Positions 35,163 through 47,100 of a stretch of DNA of 64,000 nt are shown in pieces (position 1 is the first letter of the stretch; each line of letters starts with the position of its first letter). The translations under genes and the position numbers were made by a program. This stretch comes from Zoroaster sp. YZ-2022 (Eukaryota > Echinodermata > Asteroidea > Forcipulatida > Zoroasteridae). The stretch lies in the NCBI GenBank assembly GCA_029582265.1, contig CM055819.1, positions 40,414,761 to 40,478,760 on the forward strand. The letters are read 5' to 3'. The notes under the pieces were generated by a model, which searched no databases, was not told where the DNA came from, and saw nothing but the letters and a program-made list of their open reading frames with translations.

Positions 35163-38100
35163 TATAATAATAATGTGGACTTCTATGGCGCACGTATCCA
35201 CCAAACTGGTGCTCAAGGAGCATTACATTATTACCCCTGCTCATCAGGCTCATAAATCATTCCTGAAACCATCTCAGCTCCCTGGGGAGTATACAGCTCA
35301 ATTGCTGCCATTACAGCGCATATAGGGCTAATCAAACACAACAACCAACTCTGCCCTCACAAGTACCCATTTACCCCTGGGTGGACAGAAGCAATTACGG
35401 TAAAGTGTCTTGCTCAAGGACACAAGCACCATGGTCGCGGTTGGGATTCGAACCCACATTCTGACGACTCAGCCATCAGAACACAAATCCTATGCACTAA
35501 ACCGCTCGACCATGGCATTCCATAGATATAGCTTTTGTTTATTGTCTCATCCAACTCTCAGATTGGGGCCTCTTATTTTCACGGCTCAACTTAACACGGA
35601 CCTCTGTGCTTACAAACACCATTTTCTGCTTACCAAGGTTAGCACAGAAATTTGTCGCTATTCGTGTAAGCAGAATCCTCAGTTACGCAGAGTATGCATG
35701 AGCACAACGTTACGCTAATCCTGTTCGTAAGTTGATACGTATTACCATGGAGGAAGAAAACAGAAGGAGTCACATCGCCCAGCCTCTTATCTCATAACCA
35801 ATTAGCACTTCGGAGTGGCCCATTGGAAATACGTTACGGCCACCCGCTGCGCTTACAAGTTTAACGACCGCGATAATCCCCTTGTGTACAATGTCTTTTG
35901 CCGCTCGGCCTGCTCGCGACCAGGATACATAATTGGAGGGTAGAAATCTGAAGCAAACGAATAAACACAAAACGTATGCGCACTACTTTTCGTGGGCTTT
36001 TTATATTGCGCAATGCATTGTCTTCAATAGCGATTTTTCCACCGAGTATTTTGGTGTTTTGATCGTCGAATTTGGCGAATCCGAAGCTGACTTACGCTAA
36101 ATATAACATTCAGATGTTACAATAAAGTGTCTTTTTAGCAACTTATTTTAAGGATATTTCCGGTGATCTCCGGAAGCCAACCAATTGTCAAATTCAAAGA
36201 CGTGTTGTTTAGCTTTTTATCATTTCAATCCTCATATATGTACGATGCTGTACACTGAAGCTATTGCAGTGTTGGATTCGTAGGTCGAGTTGGATCGGGA
36301 GCAGCCTTCCGTGTAGTGCAATAGGACAACGCGTCAGCAATGCGCGCAATGCGCATGTGCAAAGAAAGCCTGGCTGTAGTTCTCCTCGATAATCGGATTA
36401 AACGATTAGCGCTGGCTTAGAAATTTTACGACCGCGGCAAAAGACATTGAACCTTTGATATGCCTTCGTTGTGACTCCTTCTGTTTTCTTCCTCCATGGT
36501 ATTACGCACGCGCATTGGTAGTACGCATATTCTTTTCGCGACTTCCGGTTCCAAAGCTGGCAATACTGTTTCAAAAGTGATTCTTGAGGCTGAATGCAGT
36601 ACAGTATTTTCTGCTTTAGTTAGTGTTAATTATAAACAAGGTTGCACCTTAAAACAAAGGACAGAAACACCATAGTAATAAATGAATAATCATAATGAAA
36701 AAAAAAAAAAAAATTACTAGAATTATTTTTTTGTACTCAATCAAATTACAATTAGAATCTTGAGGCTCTCGATAAAGTTGTCAATGTCATCAGGGGTTGT
36801 TCCTCTATCTGTTTAGAAAAGTTAAACAAAAAAATACAAATCAACACCTATTTACATTACTGAAAAGAATATTTCTGAAAATAGGGAAGGTACAGTATTT
36901 GCAATATTGTCCAAAAAAGGTATGCTTACTCTCTTTGAATCAAGGGGAAAAAAACACAAATTGTAACAGTTTCAGCTGATTACATCATGTACTTCAAGAG
37001 AAAATAATGAAAATGCATTCAGATGTTGTATAACCCTCCTACTTCTGGTGCCTTTTTCAGACAAGTTGATGCACCATTTGAAACCATTCGTTTTGTGAAA
37101 CACACCAAGGTGTAGTGTATCCACCATTCAAAACCATTTGAATGATTTATAAGCCACTGTGTAGTACATTCACCATTTGAAACCATTCGGCTATGGAAAC
37201 ACACCAAGGTGTAGTGTATCCACCATTCAAAACCATTTGAATGATTTATAAGCCACTGTGTAGTACATTCACCATTTGAAACCATTCGGCTATGGAAACA
37301 CACCAAGGTGTAGTGTATCCACCATTCAAAAACCATTTGAATGGATTTGAATGGTAGTAAAGCTTGCTACCAACACTTTTCAAATGGTATCACCATGTGT
37401 GTACAAAACCAATGGCCATTTTTGAAAGTGGAAATTTTGAATGGTTTCAAATGGTCAAACAGTAGGAGGGATAATACTATGTAGAGTTTAGGAAAGAGAA
37501 CTCTTCGCTAAATTCAAACTGGAAATTATTTCGCTTTTCTTAAACATTCAAAAAATATTTTCTCGGGAAGATTAATACCATCATCGGCTTTACACTAAAG
37601 CATGTTTTACATTAAAGGGACAGTATCGTCACGATCAGAGCAGACTTTCGACAGGGCATGGAATCAGTGTCCTAGTTTTTGATGAACTCGGAGACTCAAA
37701 AAAATACCCCACGAGCGCGCGTTGGTCTAGATAACATGGCACAGCGTTTTGTCCTAGCAGAAGGACGTATGCAACAAAACGGCTCCTTTGAAAAAAAAAG
37801 TAGGGCATAACTGTTATATATTTGTTGCTAGAATTACTCCCAAGACATGTTTTTCCATTCCCATGCGGAATTTAACTTTCCTACAATGACTTATAAATGG
37901 CAGAAAAACGACCAAACTATCACACTCGGTTTCCTTGAGACACAATTTTGCACATTAATTGCTTACAACCTTTTGCCGGTCACACTTTCGTTACGTCCTT
38001 CTTCCGGGCACACAACGATATTACCATGGCTACTGCATAAAGTAATGGGCCAGTGGCCGCATAATAATATTTATACAGCGGCCCAGGTATGATTGTATCA

Positions 38101-41100
38101 CGCCCTGTTATGTTATCTTGGCCAGCGCACACTCGTGGGCTACTTACTTTCAGTCTCTTGAGTTCATCAAAAACTAGGACACTGATTCCGTGCCCTGTCA
38201 AAAGGCTGCTCTGATTGTAATGATATTGTCCCTCAATTAAAACTCTCCTACACATGAAGGCCACTTCGATCCACTAAATTATGTTCTTTAGCAACCTTCA
38301 GTACATACATGTACAAGCCTGCTGTCCTTTCTAAGTAATCTTACAAAATCAACTGTGTGCCACCCAAGGCCACTGTAGATGTTTGAACATATTAGTATGG
38401 CCTGCAATGTATCGATGGGAGACCACTTTACCCTGCAATCTTCAGTGGTGTGACAGTGCACAGAAGGGTAACCATAGGAGGCCACTGGCAACAGCTAATG
38501 GCTTGGAGTGGCCTGAATGGGTTGTTTAAAAAATTGCACCGATTGTAGGAGGGTTAAATATTGAACCATTTTGTTATTTCTGAATGACTAATCCTGTACC
38601 TTACCTTACAGCACTACACTAATACAAAATCCCCTAATCTAATTACACAACTCTTTGTTATAATGAAACCTGTGAAGGACAAGGCATATTAAAAACAGCA
38701 CTACATTAATTTATCCCAGCAAAATCCCCTAATCTAATTACACAACACTTCGATATCATGAAACCTGTGAAGGACAAGGCATATTGAATACATTTCACGG
38801 TGGGAACAGGTGAGGTGATATGAATAGATCAATGTGACTTACACGATGCCGACTTTAGAGGACAAAACCGGAGACATACACCATCTTTGTCGATATTTAC
38901 AATATCCACCTCAACTTTTGGATTCTCCACACACAAGAGCTCACCAAGCTGTGCGACAAAGAAAAGAAAGAAATCCTTCAATAATCGATCATCTATTTTG
39001 TTTTCATTTTATCAAGCCTGCAAAAAAAACTTTTTTGTTATGACACTCGTCCCCCTTTAGATCGGGTTGACATTCCGATTTAGTTTTCAGTCTCTATCTG
39101 ACTATTTGTAATCTATCAAGTCTATTCACTTTGACCTAAAAATTTACTGAAAAGCTTCACTGAGTTTTTATAATCTCAACGTACCCAAGAATTGTAAGCA
39201 TCAAGCAGTGGGCTCGGCATACTGCTGACTGGTCGTTCCTCCGTGCCGTCGTTGTAGGGTGAGGAATCCAGGCCGGGACCATCTTGCCTGTCGCCGTATT
39301 TGAATACTACTACTGGAGAGATTACATCAATCTGGCTCTACAGGTTGGTTGAAGGTAACAACATTTCAAATTAGTTTCAAACTTATTTGGTTTAAAAAAA
39401 AAAAAAACATTTAAAAAAAAACCAAAAAAAACAAACAAGTTTTTACAAGTATTTTTCACAACAAAGAATTTCATTTTCCAGCAATAAAGTAAAATATCAA
39501 GACTTTCTAGGATAAGGAATTTCATTTTCAGAGGTGTGATTGGGCAGTTTTGAAAAATCCACGTAAATTTTCCTAGGGGTATTGGGGCCGCTGTTGTGAA
39601 CAGCGCTGGGGTGAAATCTATAGTTCTGAGCGTTTGCTTTGCTTTCCTTTATTGCTTAAATCTTTAAAATCTGGAGGATCACAACACAGCGATTTGAAAA
39701 AATCCGAAAATCCGAAAAAACCTGGACAAATCACACCCCTGCATTTTAGAGGAATAAATTTTAAAAACATGAATTACTGAAGTTATTTCAAGTTTTATTC
39801 ATTGCATTACAACAACCACATAAATAACTGCGTATTATACTATGATTGTTTCAATGACTTTTCCATACATTGACAACAAATTACACTCAGAATCAGCACC
39901 CTTTCCGATTTAGATTATGAAAATAATGGAATCAAAACTCGATTTGATCATCAAGTGCAACTAATTTTATGTGACCACAATGATAAAGTGAACGTTTCAA
40001 ACAACACGCCTTGGTCATCTTCAAAAGCATTCTGGTTGTTTATCGGTACGGTTTGCGGTAACACCTTGTGGGCGAAACTTCAACTATTGCCAAATGGGAT
40101 TGTGGTTTCGATAAGAACTGTATTGATCTTACCGCAAACCGAATCAATACTTCACCACGCAAATCCTCAAGTCTTTCACTCAGGCCGAAATTGTGAAATC
40201 TAACCAAGAAAGATTGAATACTTTACAAACGTTTATAATAATTTAATAATAATTTTGATTTATATAGCACACATATCCACCAAACTGGTGCATTACATTA
40301 TTACCCCTGCTCATCAGGCTCATAAATCATTCCTGAAACCATCTCAGCTCCCTGGGGAGTATACAGCTCAATTGCTGCCATTACAGCGCATATAGGGCTA
40401 ATCAAACACAACAACCAACTCGATCTGCTCCCACAGGTACCCATTTACCCCTGAGTGGAGAGAAGCAATTATGGTAATATGTCTTGCTTAAGGACACAAG
40501 TACCATGGTCGTGGTCGGGATTCAAAGCCCCATTCTGACGACTCAGCCATCAGAAAACAAATCCGATGCACTAAACCGCTCGAACATGGCACTCCATTTT
40601 ATCTAATACTTTTATTAACCCTCCTGTAGGTTTAACAATCAAAGACACTCAAAATTTGTATGTAACTCCCAACCCATTGACTTTGTGCAGTGCACTCAAA
40701 TAAATGCAAGGACATGTGGCTATGGTAGGAGGTCAAACCAAAACCACTCAACTGTAACTTATGCAGTACATAACACAGCTCTGTGTGACTCTGCATATAA
40801 CTTGTAAGACATACACAAGTGTGTTTGACTTTGCCACTATCTCCAGCACTCTTATACACATGTGTGAACAATTGGCAATGCAACCAAAAATACTCAAGTG
40901 ACTGTCTGTGGGTGCGGTGCTTACTGGGCCAAATTTCAGCCTGGGCATAGGAGGGTTAATAATTATCTAATAATTATCTAATAATTTGATCTAATAATTT
41001 GATCTAATAATTCCCACCATTCAAAAGCTCCTTTTCTGAAAGATCACTTACCAATACTTGTATTGTTTTGGTGAATATCTCCTTAAGGGATCCCTCTGAT

Positions 41101-44100
41101 ATAACCTGGTTGCCGTCTTTTGAAGGCTTTTCCTTTGGGAAAAAATGGGATAAAAATCATAAAATTTGACATTATACACACTTAAAAGGAGCAGTTATAA
41201 AAACATCAATCAGGTCAGGAGAAAGGATATGTTTTTCCTTTTCCAATTAAAAAAAAATAAATAAAATATTTCCTCATGACTATCACAGGTTGGTTGTTGA
41301 ATGTTTATCATTGATAACAAAAAGTAAGCCAATTCGTAGAAGCTAGTTTTGCCAACATTACCAGTGATGTACCTTCCCTTCTCACAATAACAAAAAGGAC
41401 AGATTGGGAGACATTTGAGACGCTGGTGGCAGCAGATATATACCAGTTCTTTTTGTCATCGTTGACGTAATTCTGAGAATACGCGTGATATTGAGAACAA
41501 TGGAAAAGAATAAGGCTGTGCGTTTTCGGTTACTACGGCAACCGGATACCCGAAATTGGAAATCTTCAGATACCCGGGTATCCGTAAACAATTTTCTAAA
41601 AATAGTTGCTCTTGTTATATTACAGTCACGATAAATACTAAAAACGACTCATAGCATCCCCATTCCCCACACACATACAAAAATAATTCATGTGTCCCAC
41701 ACTCACACTAATCCAATAACTGCGAACAATAGACACAGATACCAACTTGTGATATTGGCACAATGGCAGTCAACCCAAAATAAACTAGATACATCAAACA
41801 AAAGCCAGCAAATCTGTGAAAGGCTGTCGGCAAAATGTTACTTCTAAAAGAGTCTCAAAAGTTTACGATGACAACTGATTCTTCTGCTTACCGATATGTT
41901 GATTGATCCAAGTGAGTTGAGTCTTTGCTGCATGTGTTGACTCTATTCAAATAATAAATCAGATTTGTATTAATAGTTTTATTAATATACATAACAGCAA
42001 AAGAAACGTCAACCCTAAAAATATTTATTATTTTCATTTTATAATTAATATAATTTGTTTAATGAAGAATATTATGAGTATGGAGTGTAACACGAACACA
42101 ATGTGGCAAATTTGGTTGACCTCAAAATTCGTCATGCATGACGTCTGAGGACACATAAGCTAAACATGTTCTCAGTCTTATCAAAATTTAGGGGGTGACG
42201 TTTCTTTTGCTGTTATGTATATAATAAGTTTTATTAATAGTATTAAACGAAACAAAATTACCAAGCAATAAAAATCAGTAGAGTAAAAAGGTAAAAGGCA
42301 ATGTAATACATTTCTAATTTTTCTCAAACAGTCAATGTTAGAACTTGGAAAGTCAAACTAAAATCATTTATGTTAATGATAATGTAGGTATATAAATTGA
42401 CAAAAACAGGTATTTATTGTCGGCTCAGTACTATAGAGTACTTTGTTCAACTAGATTGCCTCAGTACTATAGAGTACTTTGTTCAACTAGATTGCCTCAG
42501 TACTATAGAGTACTTTGTTCAACTAGATTGCCTCAGTACTATAGAGTACTTTGTTCAACTAGATTGCCTCAGTACTATAGAGTACTTTGTTCAACTAGAT
42601 TGCCTCAGTACTATAGAGTACTTTGTTCAACTAGATTGCCTCAGTACTATAGAGTACTTTGTTCAACTAGATTGCCTCAGTACTATAGAGTACTTTGTTC
42701 AACTAGATTGCCTCAGTACTATAGAGTACTTTGTTCAACTAGATTGCCTCAGTACTATATGTGACTGGCTCTGGCAAAACCCTGAACTTGGACCCAATTT
42801 TCACACATAAGCTAAACATGTTCTCAGTCTTATCAAAATTTAGGGGGTGACGTTTCTTTTGCTGTTATGTATATAATAAGTTTTATTAATAGTATTAAAC
42901 GAAACAAAATTACCAAGCAATAAAAATCAGTAGAGTAAAAAGGTAAAAGGCAATGTAATACATTTCTAATTTTTCTCAAACAGTCAATGTTAGAACTTGG
43001 AAAGTCAAACTAAAATCATTTATATTAATGATAATGTAGGTATATAAACTGACAAAAACAATCTTTTTTAAAAATTGCTTTAAACAATGTAGGTATTTAT
43101 TGTCGGCTCAGTACTATAGAGTACTTTGTTCAACTAGATTGCCTCAGTACTATAGAGTACTTTGTTCAACTAGATTGCCTCAGTACTATAGAGTACTTTG
43201 TTCAACTAGATTGCCTCAGTACTATAGAGTACTTTGTTCAACTAGATTGCCTCAGTACTATAGAGTACTTTGTTCAACTAGATTGCCTCAGTACTATAGA
43301 GTACTTTGTTCAACTAGATTGCCTCAGTACTATAGAGTACTTTGTTCAACTAGATTGCCTCAGTACTATAGAGTACTTTGTTCAACTAGATTGCCTCAGT
43401 ACTATAGAGTACTTTGTTCAACTAGATTGCCTCAGTACTATATGTGACTGGCTCTGGCAAAACCCTGAACTTGGACCCAATTTTCAAAAGTGAGATTTTG
43501 GTATAGTTTGATTTTCTAGGTTTTCCTCTTTCATTTGACACCAGATTTGTAGAAATCAGAGAAAAAAAAGAAAAAAAAATTCTTATAACAAAAAAATATA
43601 ATAATTTTTTTCTGATTTCTACAAATATGATATCAAATGAAAGATGAAAATCTAGAGAATTAAACTATACCAAAACATAAAAAAATAATAATAATCTGAT
43701 TTCTACAAATCTGTAGAAAAAAAGTTATTAGATTTTTTTTCTTATATTATAAGACAATTTTAATTTAGCTATTTACACCCACACACCAACTCCTCAATTT
43801 GTATGGTGTAAACCCCCCCTTTTGTTGTCGTATCCCTTTGTGTATTGTCCTATTTTTACCCTAGCTTTACTACAAGCTGCCACCTCTACCTATTGTGTGG
43901 CTCAATAATCCCTCCTTTGTTCACTTCTGATACTCCTATTGGCTTTTCTAGACTGATGCTTATCTTTAATTGGCTACTATTTTCCCGCCTTTTTGGATCC
44001 CACCCCATAATCCTTTGCTTTCCCTTTTCACTATAAATGGATGTGCTTTATGTTTGTACTCTGTCAAAGCCTCTGATGAAGGTCCGGTTTGGATCGCAAG

Positions 44101-47100
44101 CGAAGGCCACCCTCCTGATTTAATTTATATATATATATATATATATTTCTGATTTCTACAAATATGGTATCAAATGAAAGAGAAAAATCTGGAGAATCAA
44201 ACTATACCAAAATCTCACTTTTGAAAATTGGGTCCAAGTTTAGGGTTTTGCCAGAGCCAGTCACGTATAGAGTCCTAAGAACAACAGCTGAAATGTGGCA
44301 ATTAGGACTTATACAACTGAGATGACCTAAAGGTACTAAACCAACAATAAAACAATTTCAATATAATTTGAAAACAATCCAAAGGAGATGTTGAATTCAA
44401 GTCACTTGTATTTCTACAGGAAAACTGTCACTTTTCAGAACGAATTGAGACTGGATCACCCATGAATCACAAAAACCAAGCAACATTAAATGGAAGATTT
44501 AATGGAAATTCAGAATGTTAATTGTGAAAATCATCTAATTTTGCCCTTCAACAATGAATATTTGAATATAAAGACTTACTAAATCTGCAGCATGTTTGAG
44601 TTTAGCCACGATTCCCCTGTAACCAAGACACTGCAAGCTCAGCCACAGGGGTAAGGCACTAAGACGATTATGGATCTGTGACGATCCTATACCTGCTGCT
44701 AAACTCTACAAATATTACAAAGGAAACAATTTTGTTTTCAAAAATACTATAAAAAATTTTTTTTAAATATCATTAATACAGGGGAGTGATTGGGCAGTTT
44801 GGAAAATTCCACGTAAATTTTGCTAGGGGTATTGGGGCCGGTTGTGAACAGCACTGGGGTGAAATCTATATTTCTGAGCTTTCATTTATTGCTTCTTCTT
44901 CTTCTTTTGTTCCAAAGCCTACGGAGGCCATAGGAGTGCATTTGATGCCGCAACCCTGTTTCTCCAGACCATGCTGTCCATCGCTTCTCGAGTTGCCTCA
45001 ATTGATGTTAAGCCTGTCCAGTCTCGAATATTTTGCAACCAGCACAATCTGGGTCTACCTCTTCCCCTGTTTCCAGGTGCCCTACCATGTAGTATGTTGT
45101 CCGACAATGGGAGTAGGTCATTATGTCTTGTAACATGACCAAACCACCGCAGTTTACGTTTCTTTATGACTGAGAGAAGCGTTTCCACGTTTGTCACTTT
45201 CCGATATATCTCTTCCTTAACTGAAAGATTTGTTCTATATGCTGTGTATGGTATTCTCAGGATCTTTCTGTAGCATTTCATTTCGAAAGCATTTATTTTA
45301 TTTTCTGTAGCCTTATCGATTGTCCAAGATTCGCAACCATACAAAGCTGTGGCGAGTGTTATTGCTCTACATAGCCGGATCTATTGCTTAAATCTTTAAA
45401 ATCCAGAGGATAACATTACCATTTGTAAAAATCCGGAAAAATCACACCCCTGTTAATAAAAAATTGTAGATATTTTTCAATTGAAATTATGAATTCCAAA
45501 TAAATATTTGTTTAAAAACATATTTTACATCGATAATATTTGTGAAAATTATGAGAAATGGAACGACAGAAAAACGTCTGAATGTATTTAAGTGGAAAAT
45601 CACTTACCATTGCAGGATCTGTACTCTTATACAAGGTCTACATCAGCAACAGTCAAGGAATCCGTTAAATCTCTTTTTTTCTCTCTTCTCTTTTTTTTAA
45701 ATCCATGATCAACAAACTTGTTGATTGCTGATTATTTTCCTAGACCAGTTGGTTTCTAAACCTTTTTTACTAGCCATTCTATAATGGTTTGGTATCCAAT
45801 TCAACCCCTGGAGTCAGTGCATATTCAAGTCAATTTACAATTTTAATAAAAAATGTCTGTAAATGCATCCAAGAATCAAGAGAATATGTATAAAAACCAA
45901 CTAGCGAAAGTTTCAGCTTATCGTTTCCCAGAACCACACAACTCAAGAGAGATTATTACTTAGTGTCACCACAAACCTACTCTATTAGCACTTTCCACCA
46001 TGCAAACTTCTAAGTCTTATTTAACACAAATCCACATGGCGGACCTGCTTAAGTATGAAGCAACTTGAAATCTAAGCCAACCATTAAGCAGTATATGAAA
46101 GGATACGACTGACGTAACACCGGGCAGGCCCAGCCATACACCAGGCTGAAGGGTCAGGCTGTTAACTCTCTTTGCTGCCTGCAATCAAAATGACACAAAT
46201 GTGAGTGACCAAATGACACAAATGTGAGTGACCAAATGGCACAAATGTGAGTGACCAAATGGCACAAATGTGAGTGACCAAATGGCACAAATGTGAGTGA
46301 CCAAATGACACAAATGTGAGTGACCAAATGACACAAATGTGAGTGACCAAATGACACAAATGTGAGTGACCAAATGGCACAAATGTGAGTGACCAAATGA
46401 CACAAATGTGAGTGACCAAATGACACAAATGTGAGTGACCAAATGGCACAAATGTGAGTGATCAAATGACACAAATGTGAGTGACCAAATGGCAGAAATG
46501 CGAGTGATCAAATGGCACAAATGTGAGTGATCAAATGACACAAATGTGAGTGGCCAAATGACACAAATGTGAGTGATCAAATGGCACAAATGTGAGTGAC
46601 CAAATGACACAAATGTGAGTGACCAAATGACACAAATGTGAGTGATCAAATGACACAAATGTGAGTGATCAAATGACACAAATGTGAGTGATCAAATGAC
46701 ACAAATGTGAGTGACCAAATGGCACAAATACGAGTGATCAATCAAATATACCACAAGAGGGCGCTGTAAAAATGACCTTTTAGGGAATGAACAGAAGTGA
46801 TGCTCATATAGCGCTTTATACACGATGTCTCAAAAAGCTTCACATTATGAGTCCCCTGGTCATCAGGCTATGATTGAGATCAGCTGATTGAGATCAGCGT
46901 GACCTAACCTCTACCCTCACATGTATACTCCTCTGTGGAGAGAAGCAATTATGGCTTGCTTCCAAAGGACACAAGCACACCACGACCAGCCTGATTAGGA
47001 TTCAATGCCACATTTACGATGACTCATTTACGACTGCCACATAAGTCCGATGGCCCAGAAACAATGCCTCGACACCTTGGCCACGGCAGAGACAAATTTT

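Larger units (their letters stand above)
42150..43480. repeat. Tandem segmental duplication of about 655 bases
   Basis: Copy 1 (about 42150-42803) and copy 2 (about 42804-43480) share the right end of the preceding MITE, about 230 bases of unique DNA, a 36-base array, and the start of the following element. Copy 2 carries a short extra segment near 43060-43090. The junction shows 'CACATAAGC' microhomology. Confidence 0.85.

Noticed and set aside
35016..35253. Poly-Ile and poly-Tyr frames
   Set aside because: (TAA)n microsatellite read on the minus strand.
42397..42810. 137-codon frame of 12-residue repeats
   Set aside because: It is a 36-base tandem array; all units are near-identical at the DNA level and there is no start context or splice support.
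42424..43447. CRISPR-like array of 36-base repeats
   Set aside because: Units are contiguous without spacers, and the genome is eukaryotic.
46154..46679. Long overlapping minus-strand frames rich in H/L/W/S
   Set aside because: Produced by a 23-base minisatellite that lacks stop codons in the minus frames.
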